Positions 1 through 11,791 of a DNA stretch of 42,405 nt are shown in pieces (positions within the stretch are counted from its first letter, which is position 1; every line of letters begins with the position of its first letter). The notes beneath the pieces are model-generated. The model was not told where the DNA came from. It saw only the letters and a list, made by a program, of their open reading frames with translations, and made no database searches. Position numbers and translations under genes: made by a program. Source of the DNA: CAWBLP01 sp963789495 (lineage in GTDB: Bacteria; Pseudomonadota; Alphaproteobacteria; Acetobacterales; Acetobacteraceae); contig CAWBLP010000011.1 in NCBI GenBank assembly GCA_963789495.1, forward strand, positions 1 through 42,405, in the 5' to 3' direction.

Positions 1-557
1 CACGTATCGATCGATATCACCGGCTGACCGGCCGCCTGCGTGGCGATGACAGCGGCGTTGATGTGTTCGAACTGGGCGTCACGGTCGGGATTATGGCTGC
101 CTTCCAGGGTCTTGCGGTTCACCTGCCGACGATATTTCAGCAAGCCCAGCAATTTGGGGATGCTGCTATCCGCGATCTTGTGTCCCATCTCACGCAATGC
201 CGCCGCCAGCTTCGCATGGCTTTTCGACACCCACATCAGCGGCCGCATCGGATCGCCCATCGTCGCGGGTTCAACCAATTGACGTAGGTTTGCCAGAAGA
301 GCCGGGTCTTTCGCGATCAAGGTTGGACCACCACCACCGGGCCGTCGAACCACACCAGACAACGAGCCTGGAGCAGCCAGATCTTTCAACCCCCGGCCGA
401 TCGTACTGCGGGCGACGCCCGTCGCATGGGAAACGGCGGTGATCCCACCATGGCCGGCCGTTTTGGCCTCCACCGCCGCAAGCAGGCGGCGAGACCGTTC
501 GTTCAGACCACGCTCAACCGCCGTGTACCGTTCGCGAATCACTGATCTGTCTGTCAT
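1..557 (-). CDS. ISAzo13-family transposase, N-terminal part (cut by window edge)
   Basis: An uninterrupted minus-strand frame starts with ATG at 557 and is still open at base 1, giving 185 residues. The product begins MTDRSVIRERYTAVERGLNE and carries a helix-turn-helix-like stretch (TAVSHATGVARSTIGRGLKD, about residues 40-59). It continues with MRPLMWVSKSHAKLAAALRE, the block SIPKLLGLLKYRRQVNRKTL, and ends VISIDT, where the catalytic domain would start. This order matches the N-terminus of ISAzo13-type transposases as I know them. The DDE catalytic residues lie outside the window, so it cannot be judged whether the element is intact. The insertion-sequence end should lie between 558 and about 800, but I could not fix the terminal inverted repeat. 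Confidence 0.85.
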   Translation of the reverse strand, partial: MTDRSVIRERYTAVERGLNERSRRLLAAVEAKTAGHGGITAVSHATGVARSTIGRGLKDLAAPGSLSGVVRRPGGGGPTLIAKDPALLANLRQLVEPATMGDPMRPLMWVSKSHAKLAAALREMGHKIADSSIPKLLGLLKYRRQVNRKTLEGSHNPDRDAQFEHINAAVIATQAAGQPVISIDT

Positions 558-825
558 CCCACGAGTTTGAACGGAACTTGCCCGCGCCGGAATCTCCCTC
601 ACAGAAAGTCAACGCCACCGGACCTCACGCGATTCGGTAGTCTTTGGGCGTCGCCTTAGCCATGAGTCAGTTGCTCCCCGGTGGCCGATCGGCCCTATTG
701 CGCGGCGGCACTTACCTTATATGTGGCGAAAAGGCAACACCAAGAGACGAGCGGGAGAAATTTCTGCCGCAGTGTGGCACATTGGACTCGCGCTCCCTTC
801 GGCAAGGGCGAAGCGTTAAGTGGCG
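558..825. other. Gap between transposase and orphan gene; expected IS end
   Basis: This 268-bp stretch has no convincing gene. The short open frames have no recognisable protein character. It should contain the upstream end of the insertion sequence, and perhaps a target-site duplication, but neither can be recognised without the other end. Confidence 0.4.
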
Positions 826-1269
826 TTAGATTACCATTTCCCACCAAACCTCCGGCGCCACGACCACCCGCCGCACTAGCCCGCGCCGCTTCTCCAGCCG
901 GCCCAGCGCGACCTGGATAGACTTCAAAACCATCGCCCGAATGGCCGGATCGTCCACGGGGATGCCCTTGGCCAGCATGGCGTATCGCGCCACCGCATGC
1001 GCCAGGATCGGCTTGCCAGCCTCCCGCAGCGCCTCCAGGCATAGCCTAGATTGCTCGCCGTGCCGGAAGAACATGCAGCGCGGCGCCGGGCGGATCGCGG
1101 GTATCAGCTCGGGGTTGCTGCCTGGATCGAACAGCCGCAGGAGCGCGTCAATCTGCGCCAACGCCTCACGCTTCGGGATTAGCTTCCGTTCTGCCGCCTC
1201 GATCTCGCCTGCGATCCGGGCGCGCTTGCGGCGTAACCCCATGATAAGGAAGGCGTCTCGCTGTGGCAT
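826..1269 (-). CDS. Conserved-type orphan protein, coiled coil plus possible winged helix
   Basis: A 147-residue protein beginning MPQRDAFLIMGLRRKRARIA. Residues about 11-47 are highly charged with heptad-like spacing and look like a short antiparallel coiled coil. After a Pro-rich linker (about 50-65) the rest, from LCLEALREAGKPILAHAVAR to the C-terminal VVVAPEVWWEMVI, reads like a small helical or winged-helix domain. I believe similar orphan proteins are scattered in Acetobacteraceae genomes, often near mobile DNA, but this is from memory. It lies beside an insertion sequence and has no operon partner. No enzyme motif, signal peptide or membrane segment is visible. It might be a small DNA-binding regulator; function unknown. 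Confidence 0.65.
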   Translation of the reverse strand: MPQRDAFLIMGLRRKRARIAGEIEAAERKLIPKREALAQIDALLRLFDPGSNPELIPAIRPAPRCMFFRHGEQSRLCLEALREAGKPILAHAVARYAMLAKGIPVDDPAIRAMVLKSIQVALGRLEKRRGLVRRVVVAPEVWWEMVI

Positions 1270-1346
1270 GCCGGATATGGTAGGAAGCCACCCGGCCTGC
1301 TGCCATTATGTTGTGGTGGCGGTTGCTACATAATACCGATCCGATT

Positions 1347-1411
1347 GCAAAGGCTGAGCCTTTGCTGGAGGTCCAGGGGGCAACGCCTCCGGGGGGCGGG
1401 GCAACGCCCCG
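1347..1411. repeat. Two hairpins in the gap downstream of the AsmA gene
   Basis: Positions 1347-1365 form an inverted repeat with 9-bp arms (GCAAAGGCT / AGCCTTTGC) around one base. Positions 1397-1411 form a GC hairpin (CGGGGC / GCCCCG, loop AAC). They lie between the end of the AsmA gene and the orphan gene on the same strand. Neither is followed by a clear T-run, so a terminator role is only possible. The GGGGC-N-GCCCC type of sequence is often repeated in genomes of this kind. Confidence 0.4.
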
Positions 1412-1449
1412 ATCCGTGCCGCCTGCCCCCAAGGCGCCCGGATGCCAGC

Positions 1450-4365
1450 TCAGCGGATATGGCCCGCCCGCCAGCGCGCCAGGCCAGCCAGTTCCGGGGT
1501 GCGACGGGGCGAGGCGATCGGCCCGTTGAGCCGGAATGCGATATCCGGCGCATCCGGCAGCGCCGGCCGCAGCTCAACGCGCAGATCGACCGCGGCGGTC
1601 GGCAGCGCGATGCTGCCGCTGCCTTGTGCGCCACCGGCCGGACCGCTGAGTTCGGCCTGCGTGAAGCTGAGAATGCCCTGCGCGACCGTCGCCTGCAGGG
1701 TCAATTGCTGAAAGCCCGTCTCGCCCTGCTCGATCGCCTGCCGGATTGTCGCGGTCTCGTCGGCGCCCGCTTCGCTGCGCAGGGCATCCCGCAGCTGGGC
1801 AAGATCGAACCCCGACATGGCGCCATCCTGCACCGTCCCCTGCACCGAGCCCTGCAGGCTGGCCAGCATGGCGGCGGCGCTGTAGCCGGCGGCGGTCAGC
1901 GACGCCTGGCCGTTCACCACGCCGGACTGCAACCCGATCGGCAGACCGGAGGGCGACGCGGTGATCGTGGCATCGGTCAGCCGCCCCTGCAGCTCCAGCG
2001 TGGGCGGCGTCGCGCCGGCATCCAACGCCAGGCTTCCGGACAGCGTGCCGCCACCGATCCGGCCGGTGAGCGAGTCCAGACGCAGATGCCCCTTATCCAG
2101 TTGCAGCGCCGCGCCGGCGTCGCTCAGCACCGTCGTCCCGTCCGCCTGCAGCTGGGCGGCCTGCAGCTGTAACGCGGCCCGCCAGCCCCGCAGCAGCTTG
2201 AATGGCAGCGGCGCGTCGCCGGGTGACAGCAGGGAGACGGTTTCCGCGGCGATCTGCCCGGTGACTGACGGAATCGCACCGCTATCATCCAGCGCCAGCT
2301 GCAAACGCGCGCGCAGCCCGCCGGCGCCCAGGTCGGCATTCTCCAGCGCGAGCTTCGGACCAGGCGTGATGCTGGCGCGGGTTACCAGCGACAGGGACCC
2401 CTCGCCAAGTTCCAGCGGCACCCCGGCCGAACTGAGCCGCGCGGGCAGGCCGAGTTCGGCGATCAGGCGGCGGGCATTCGGATGGCGCAGGGTCAGCGGC
2501 CCGCCGGCGGTCTCGGCACCGACATCAAACGTCGGCTGTGCCTGCAGCCGGAGATCGCCGAGCGTCAGGCTGACGGCCGTGGCGATGGCATTGGGCGGGC
2601 CACCTGCCTTGATCTCGAGGCTGGCGGGCGCGTGCCACAGGGCGGGGGTGGCCTGCCAGGCCACGGGCAGCAGGTCGGCCAGCGGCGTCGCGTCCTGCGT
2701 GGTCACCTGCAGGCTGGCATCGGTCAGCCGTCCCCCCTGACCCAGCACACCGCTCGCCACCACATGCGCGCCCAGCACCGACCCCTCCAGCCGGCGCAGA
2801 TTGACACCGCCGGCCGCGGTGGCTGCATCCAGCACGAGACCGTGGACCGTGCCGGCGCCGATCGCGGCCTGCCCCACGCGCAGCCTGATGCCGCTGTCGA
2901 GCCGGCCGAACCCCGCACGCAGGCTGCGCCACGCGTCCAGGCTGGGCGGCAGCCAGGCGCTGAGCGTCAGCCGGTCCAATGTCAGATCGGCGGCGATGGC
3001 GGGCGGTTCGCCGGCGCGCCAGGCCAGGCTGCCGGCGATCTTTGTATCGTCGAGCCGGCCGGCGAGTTTGGTCAGCGCCAGGCGTCCGCTGCGAAATTCG
3101 ACATGGCTGCGCAGCGACGCCTGCTGCAGCACGTTCGGCGGTAAGGCACCGGTGTTGAGGCCAGACAGCGTCAGCCAGCGCAGCGTCGTGCGCAGTTGCG
3201 GCGCGTGCAGCGTGGCGTCGCCTTCGAAGGGGGCATCCGGCTGGCTGCCGCGCAGGATCCGACCGGTCAGCACCAGGTCGGCATCACCCGGGAACCGCCC
3301 GGCTCCCTCCCGCAGCGTCACCGCATCCCTGGTCAGATCGAAGGCGACCCGAAGATGTTGCACCGTGGCGCCGGCGAGCGAGGCGGCTTCCGCGGACAGG
3401 TCCAGCCCCACCGGCAGGCGTGGCGGCGCCGCCGTTTCGGCAAGCAGCGGCGGCAGCCAGGGATCCAGGTCGAGCCGCGTGGCCGACACCGCGATGTCGA
3501 GCCGCGGCTGTGGCAGCATGCGCAGCGCGACGGCGCCGGTCGCGGGCGCTCCGGCAAGCTGCAGGGCCAGCTCATCCGCCTCGGCCCGCCCGCCCGCAAT
3601 GGTGAGTCTTCCCTCAGCGCTGAACTGGACCGCGGGGGCGGGTAGCAGCAGCGACAGGTCGGGACCGCTGGCGGTGACGCTGCCAGCGAGTCGGCCATCG
3701 GCGGCGAACTGGCCGGTGAAGCTGGCGCCGCTACCGGCGGCCTTGCCCTGGCCCTCCAGCGTCACATTCAACCCGGCAGTCCCGTCCGCGCCGGTGCTGG
3801 ACAGGCGCGCGGTAACCCGCCAGCGCTGGCCGGCGATACTGGCGGCGCCAGCCGCATCCAACGTGCCGGTCTCGAGGCTCGACAACCGGCCGTCGATGCC
3901 GGTGACGGCGAACTCCCCCACGGTCAGGCGGCCGTTCTCCACCCGGGCCGCGAAGGCGGCGAGCCAGGCGGGCGGACGGACCGGTAGCATGTTGGGCTGG
4001 GTCGGCCAGGGGATGTGCAGGTCGGGACCGCGCAGCACCAGTTCGCGGGCGTCGATCCGGCCGGCCAGCAACGGCAGCGGCGCAACGCGCAGCCGCAGCG
4101 CCTGCACGCGGATCGACAGCGCATCGGTCGCGGGGTCGCCGACGCTGACCTGGCCTGCGGTCAGCTCCGGTTGCGGCAGCAGGGTCAATGTGACGGGACC
4201 GTCGATTGTCACCTTCTGGCCCAGGCGCGCACTGGCCAGTTCGGCGATGCCGGCGCGGTAGCGGTTCCAGTCGAGCTGCGCCGGCAGCAGCCAGGCGGCG
4301 AGCAGGGCCGCGCCGAACAGGATCGGCAGGATGGCCAGCGCGATCCGTGCCGCTCGGGATGTCAC
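1450..4365 (-). CDS. AsmA-family inner-membrane protein
   Basis: A protein of 971 residues if started at GTG 4365. I chose this start because it places the single membrane anchor (RIALAILPILFGAALLAAWL) at residues about 6-25, as usual in the family. The frame stays open upstream to 4935, but that part only translates a DNA minisatellite and low-complexity Arg/Pro sequence. After the anchor come the AsmA N-terminal features (DWNRYRAGIAELASARLGQK, then VTLTLLPQPELTAGQVSVGD). A long beta-rich periplasmic body follows, and the typical AsmA C-terminal repeat region with SGFDLAQLRDALRSEAGADE near the end. AsmA-like proteins are now viewed as bridge-type lipid carriers or modulators of outer-membrane biogenesis. 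No other envelope genes are adjacent. Confidence 0.85.
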   Translation of the reverse strand: MTSRAARIALAILPILFGAALLAAWLLPAQLDWNRYRAGIAELASARLGQKVTIDGPVTLTLLPQPELTAGQVSVGDPATDALSIRVQALRLRVAPLPLLAGRIDARELVLRGPDLHIPWPTQPNMLPVRPPAWLAAFAARVENGRLTVGEFAVTGIDGRLSSLETGTLDAAGAASIAGQRWRVTARLSSTGADGTAGLNVTLEGQGKAAGSGASFTGQFAADGRLAGSVTASGPDLSLLLPAPAVQFSAEGRLTIAGGRAEADELALQLAGAPATGAVALRMLPQPRLDIAVSATRLDLDPWLPPLLAETAAPPRLPVGLDLSAEAASLAGATVQHLRVAFDLTRDAVTLREGAGRFPGDADLVLTGRILRGSQPDAPFEGDATLHAPQLRTTLRWLTLSGLNTGALPPNVLQQASLRSHVEFRSGRLALTKLAGRLDDTKIAGSLAWRAGEPPAIAADLTLDRLTLSAWLPPSLDAWRSLRAGFGRLDSGIRLRVGQAAIGAGTVHGLVLDAATAAGGVNLRRLEGSVLGAHVVASGVLGQGGRLTDASLQVTTQDATPLADLLPVAWQATPALWHAPASLEIKAGGPPNAIATAVSLTLGDLRLQAQPTFDVGAETAGGPLTLRHPNARRLIAELGLPARLSSAGVPLELGEGSLSLVTRASITPGPKLALENADLGAGGLRARLQLALDDSGAIPSVTGQIAAETVSLLSPGDAPLPFKLLRGWRAALQLQAAQLQADGTTVLSDAGAALQLDKGHLRLDSLTGRIGGGTLSGSLALDAGATPPTLELQGRLTDATITASPSGLPIGLQSGVVNGQASLTAAGYSAAAMLASLQGSVQGTVQDGAMSGFDLAQLRDALRSEAGADETATIRQAIEQGETGFQQLTLQATVAQGILSFTQAELSGPAGGAQGSGSIALPTAAVDLRVELRPALPDAPDIAFRLNGPIASPRRTPELAGLARWRAGHIR

Positions 4366-4599
4366 GGGCGGGGTCGCCGGGCGTGCGGCGACGTCGCGCG
4401 GTGCGGCGGGGTCATGCTGTGCCGCCCTGGCCGCTTCGTCGTGCCGAACGCAGGTTCGGCATCCATGGCGTGCGTGGAGGACAGGAGGCCGCGGGGATGG
4501 GGTCGCACGACCCGATCCCGCCGTCGGGCCCGGCAAAGGGTCGGCATCCGCGGCTTGCTCGTGGCCGTGCAGGAAGCGGCCGTGGATGGCCGGCCTTCG

Positions 4600-4863
4600 C
4601 CGACCACGACGAGGGGGATCGACCGCCCGCCGTCGGCCATGACGAGCGGGACCGGCATGCCTTCGCCGACCATGATGAGGGGGATCGACTGTCCCACGTC
4701 GACCACGACGAGCGGGATCGGCACTCCGTCGTCGACCATGATGAGGGGGATTGGCACTCCGTCGTCGACCATGACGAGCGGGATCGGCACTCCGTCGTCG
4801 ACCATGATGAGGGGGATCGACTGTCCCACGCCGACCATGTCGAGCGGGACCGTCCCTCCGGCG
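4600..4863. repeat. 33-bp minisatellite, eight units, 66-bp higher-order period
   Basis: Eight contiguous 33-bp units start at 4600, 4633, 4666, 4699, 4732, 4765, 4798 and 4831. Two unit types alternate: one with GATGAGGGGGAT (or GACGAGGGGGAT), the other with GACGAGCGGGAT or a close variant. The true period is therefore 66 bp. The outer units are the most diverged and the central four nearly identical, which fits expansion by slippage or unequal exchange. Because 33 is divisible by three, no unit introduces a stop and several frames stay open across the array. One minus-strand frame encodes an 11-residue repeat of the type MVDDGVPIPLV. It lies in the 603-bp gap between the AsmA and hydantoinase genes; the rest of that gap holds nothing I recognise. 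Confidence 0.9.
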
Positions 4864-4968
4864 CCGGTGCCGACGGGATACGGCCTGCATCGCGAGGAGA
4901 CGGGGCGGCCGGCCGGTGCGGCGCCGCCATCGCACCCCGACCAGAACCCGGAGCGGGTGTGCGCGTGC

Positions 4969-8586
<3,618 letters not shown>

Positions 8587-9011
8587 GCCCGTCTCCTGGT
8601 GCTCGGCGAAGAAGGACAACGGCCGGCCGCGGGGCGCAAGGGGTTTTCGCCATGTGGCAACGATGCTGGCCGCAGCAGGTGTTACAGGCGGCGAGCGGAC
8701 CGCGGGCACATTCAGGCCCGGGTGGGATAGGCGCTTCCAGACCTGAGCAGGTGTTGCGACGCGTTCCGCTCTCGGGACCGCTGCAAGACGCCTGCGGTCG
8801 ACCGCCGCTCCAAGCGGCTCGTGTGATGATGCGGTCGCGGATTGTTCGAGCCGGGAGCGAGATCAATCGGGCGCCTCCGCGGAACACCGATCAGCGTGAC
8901 TTCCGGTGGTGTTGGTGTTGGTTCGCTCAGGACATGATGGCTGCCACGGGAGACGGCCCGGCCCGCGGGGCGATTGCATTCCGCGGCAGCGCGGGAACAC
9001 CCCAGCAGTCT
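8587..9011. other. Gap upstream of the hydantoinase gene
   Basis: No gene is supported here. The stretch next to 8586 should carry the hydantoinase promoter, but no strong -35/-10 pair stands out. The open frames have compositions typical of GC-rich non-coding shadows. Confidence 0.4.
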
Positions 9012-9187
9012 GGTGCGGATCGCCGAAAGGCAAAGCTTTCAACACGGAGAAGGAACGAGGACACGGAGGGCCACGGAGTTGGTATTGCATGACAGCCGTG
9101 GCGCGATCACTGACTCCTGTGGCCCTCGGTGTCCTCGTTCTTGCTCCGTGTTGGAAAACGCTGCCTCGCTGCGGTCCTCGCCAAACC
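9012..9187. repeat. Long imperfect inverted repeat with ACACGGAG-type arms
   Basis: The core arms are 9037-9078 (containing AACACGGAGAAGGAACGAGG) and 9112-9157, which reads AACACGGAGCAAGAACGAGG on the opposite strand. About 40 bp pair with few mismatches around a loop of roughly 33 bases. Weaker complementarity extends outward to about 9012 and 9187. The arm resembles the 'cacggag/gaacgaggacac' repeats that occur dispersed in several bacterial phyla (from memory). The transcript could form a very large hairpin upstream of the hydantoinase gene and downstream of the chemoreceptor gene. No coding potential is supported. Confidence 0.75.
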
Positions 9188-9261
9188 CGTGGAGTACTCA
9201 TCATGGCGGCCGGCCGGCCGCCCGAGCCGGGTCAAATGCGATGACTTTCGCGCAGCCCGCG

Positions 9262-11661
9262 TCACGCCGCGCGCTGTACCTCGCTCAGGAAATTCTGCAC
9301 CTCGGTCTTCAAGGCCGCCGACTGCTCGACCAGGGCGGTGGCTTCCTCGACCACGCTGCCGGCTTCCGTCCCGGTGCGGTCCACCGCCTCGGCCACCACG
9401 GCGATGTTGCTGTTCACTTCGCCGGTGCCGATCGCGGCCTGCTGCACCGAGCGCGCGATCTCCTGCGTCGCCGCGCTCTGTTCCTCCACCGCACCGGCAA
9501 TCCCGGTCGCGATCTCGTTCATGCGCTGGATCGTCGCCCCGATCGAGCGCAGCGCGGTCACCGCCTGAGCGGTGGCGCTCTGCATCGCCGCGATCTGCGA
9601 GCCGATTTCCTCGGTGGCCCGCGCGGTCTGTGTCGCGAGCGTCTTCACCTCGCTCGCCACCACGGCGAAGCCCTTGCCGGCCTCCCCGGCGCGGGCCGCC
9701 TCGATGGTCGCGTTCAACGCCAGCAGATTGGTGCGCCCGGCAATGTCGCTGATCAGCTTTACCACGTCGCCGATCCGTCCGGCGGCCAGGCTCAGCCCGC
9801 CGACGCACTCATCGGTCGCCTCCGCCTCCTGCACGGCCTGGCCGGCGATCCGCGCCGATTCCTCCACCTGGCGGCCGATCTCGGCGACCGAGGCGGCCAG
9901 TTCCTCCGCGCTCGCCGCCGCCGCGCTGACATTGGCCGAGGCCTGGTCGGCCGCCGTCGCCACTGAGCCGGTGCGCTGCCCGGTCTGCGTCGCGGTCTCC
10001 GCCATCGAGCGGGCGGTGGTCTGCATGCCGGACGCGGCGTCGCCCACTGCCTCGGCGATCGCCTTCACGCTGCGCTCGAACTGATTGGCCAGCTGCACCT
10101 GCCTGGTCAGCCGGCTCCACACCAGCATCGGCCCGACATAGCCGCCGTCGCGGTCGCGAATCGCGCTGACATTCAGCTCCAGCGTCTCCTCGCCCAGGGT
10201 GACCCGGGCGCGATGCGGCAGGTTCGCGGGATCGCTGATCAGCGCGCGCTGCCGCGCCGGATCGCGATGGAACAGGTCCATGCTCTGCCCCAGGAACTGG
10301 TCCGGCGGCACCGGCAGATGCTGCTTCACCCGTTCCATGATCCGCTTGGTCTCGGCATTGACGTAGGTGATGCGGCAGTCGCCGCCCGGTTCGGCGGTCA
10401 TCACGCCGACCGGGATCTGCTCGATCATCTGGCTCTGCACGAAGGTCTGCCGCATCACTCCGCGCAGTGTCTCCACCGCCGCGGCCATGTGGCCGATTTC
10501 CTCACGCCACTCGGTGTACTCGACGACGCGGGACGTATCCCCGCCCGCGATCGCCTGCACCATGCCGGTCAGCCGACGGATCGGGCGGGCGATGATCCAG
10601 GTGGTGGCCGCGCCGAGGGCAAGCATCAGCACGGCGATGCCGCCGATCAACATGACCATGTCGCGCAGGGCCCGGTCGCGTGCCGCGGCCGCCTGCCCGG
10701 ATGCGGCGTCGACGCGGGCGACGAATGATGCGGCCACCTGCTGGATCGCCTGCTGCATCCGCTGTGCTGCGCTCTCCACCTCCTGCTCCGCCATCGCATC
10801 CAGTTTGCGGGTCTGGCTGATCAGCTCCACGGCGGCGTTGGAAATCCCGGTCCCCAGCAAGGCGACGTTCCGGGCGTCGGTTTTCACGCCATCCGGGATA
10901 TCCGCCGCCTGGACCGCCGCGATCTTGCCTGCAGCCTCGTGCACCGCGTCCTTCACCTCGTTCGCGGCGGCGCTGTTGCTAGTGGCCAGGAACATCAGGG
11001 CGCTGCTCTGCAGCCGCGCCATGGCAAGCCGGTAGTCGTTCAAGGCGAGCTGAGTCGGGGCGTGCAGATCGCCGGTGGTGGTTCCGCCGTCGGCGCGAAC
11101 CGAATCGACACCGCTCTGCACCCCGCCGCGCTCGAGTTCTTCGGCCAGGCCGCGCAGCGCGGTCTCGAACAACGGCAGTGACAGGAACAGCCGCTTTTGA
11201 CGCACGTCCAGGATGTCGGTGCGCAGGACGGCCTCCCGCTTCACGGCGGTCGCAACGGCATCCAGGGCCTGCATTGCCTCACCGAGCCGCTCGCGGTCCG
11301 TTGGGTCTGCCGTGGCGGTCTGTGCCGCCGCCAGCAGGCTGCGGGCCGCCCTGTGCTGCGCGTCGGCGTGCTCCACCGCCTGGCGCACCGCGCGCGGGGT
11401 TTGCTGGAACTGCAGTTCCCGACTGACCACGCGCAGCTCGACCCCGGTGAGCAGGGCCTGCTGAATGCGTCGCTCCAGCGCCGCCTGCACGGCCACGCCG
11501 TCCTGCAGGGCCCCCACCGTCACGAGCCGGTTCAGCGCAAACCACGACACGCCCGACAGCAGGACCAGCGCGCCCAGAACGGTGGCGCCCAGTTTGAAGC
11601 CGATCGGCAAATCCCGCACCAACCGTACGGGAAGCAAAAGGATGCGGCGCATGGCAGACAT
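9262..11661 (-). CDS. Methyl-accepting chemotaxis protein with HAMP and PAS domains
   Basis: A 799-residue chemoreceptor. The first membrane helix lies at about residues 22-45 (FKLGATVLGALVLLSGVSWF), followed by a periplasmic helical sensor region of about 280 residues. A second helix (MVMLIGGIAVLMLALGAATT) follows near 335-360. Then come HAMP (IARPIRRLTGMVQAIAGGD), a PAS-like domain (IPVGVMTAEPGGDCRITYVN to about 530) and the signalling domain. The signalling tip is NLLALNATIEAARAGEAGKG followed by FAVVASEVKTLA, which binds CheA/CheW. A PAS domain between HAMP and the signalling tip suggests sensing of a second, cytoplasmic cue. ATG 11661 leaves little room for its purine-rich stretch; ATG 11652 is better spaced from GGGAA. 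No che genes are in the window. Confidence 0.93.
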   Translation of the reverse strand: MSAMRRILLLPVRLVRDLPIGFKLGATVLGALVLLSGVSWFALNRLVTVGALQDGVAVQAALERRIQQALLTGVELRVVSRELQFQQTPRAVRQAVEHADAQHRAARSLLAAAQTATADPTDRERLGEAMQALDAVATAVKREAVLRTDILDVRQKRLFLSLPLFETALRGLAEELERGGVQSGVDSVRADGGTTTGDLHAPTQLALNDYRLAMARLQSSALMFLATSNSAAANEVKDAVHEAAGKIAAVQAADIPDGVKTDARNVALLGTGISNAAVELISQTRKLDAMAEQEVESAAQRMQQAIQQVAASFVARVDAASGQAAAARDRALRDMVMLIGGIAVLMLALGAATTWIIARPIRRLTGMVQAIAGGDTSRVVEYTEWREEIGHMAAAVETLRGVMRQTFVQSQMIEQIPVGVMTAEPGGDCRITYVNAETKRIMERVKQHLPVPPDQFLGQSMDLFHRDPARQRALISDPANLPHRARVTLGEETLELNVSAIRDRDGGYVGPMLVWSRLTRQVQLANQFERSVKAIAEAVGDAASGMQTTARSMAETATQTGQRTGSVATAADQASANVSAAAASAEELAASVAEIGRQVEESARIAGQAVQEAEATDECVGGLSLAAGRIGDVVKLISDIAGRTNLLALNATIEAARAGEAGKGFAVVASEVKTLATQTARATEEIGSQIAAMQSATAQAVTALRSIGATIQRMNEIATGIAGAVEEQSAATQEIARSVQQAAIGTGEVNSNIAVVAEAVDRTGTEAGSVVEEATALVEQSAALKTEVQNFLSEVQRAA

Positions 11662-11791
11662 TTCCCGCGATGATGTGCCGTGTTTGCCGGTAGTCGCATT
11701 AACCGGCGATGAACGGCGCCGGCCAAAGCACGAACAGCAGTCCGATCGCCGCCCAGGCCAGCAGCAGTCCGGACAGCGTGTAGCCGGCGTT

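Noticed and set aside
644..829. Small open frame next to the insertion sequence
   Set aside because: No ribosome-binding site, no recognisable domain, and a composition like non-coding sequence.
4600..4863. Repeat array considered as CRISPR
   Set aside because: The units are contiguous without spacers and vary in sequence; no cas genes are present.
4366..4935. Upstream extension of the AsmA frame by 190 codons
   Set aside because: It only translates the minisatellite and Arg/Pro-rich sequence and would put the membrane anchor 195 residues into the protein.
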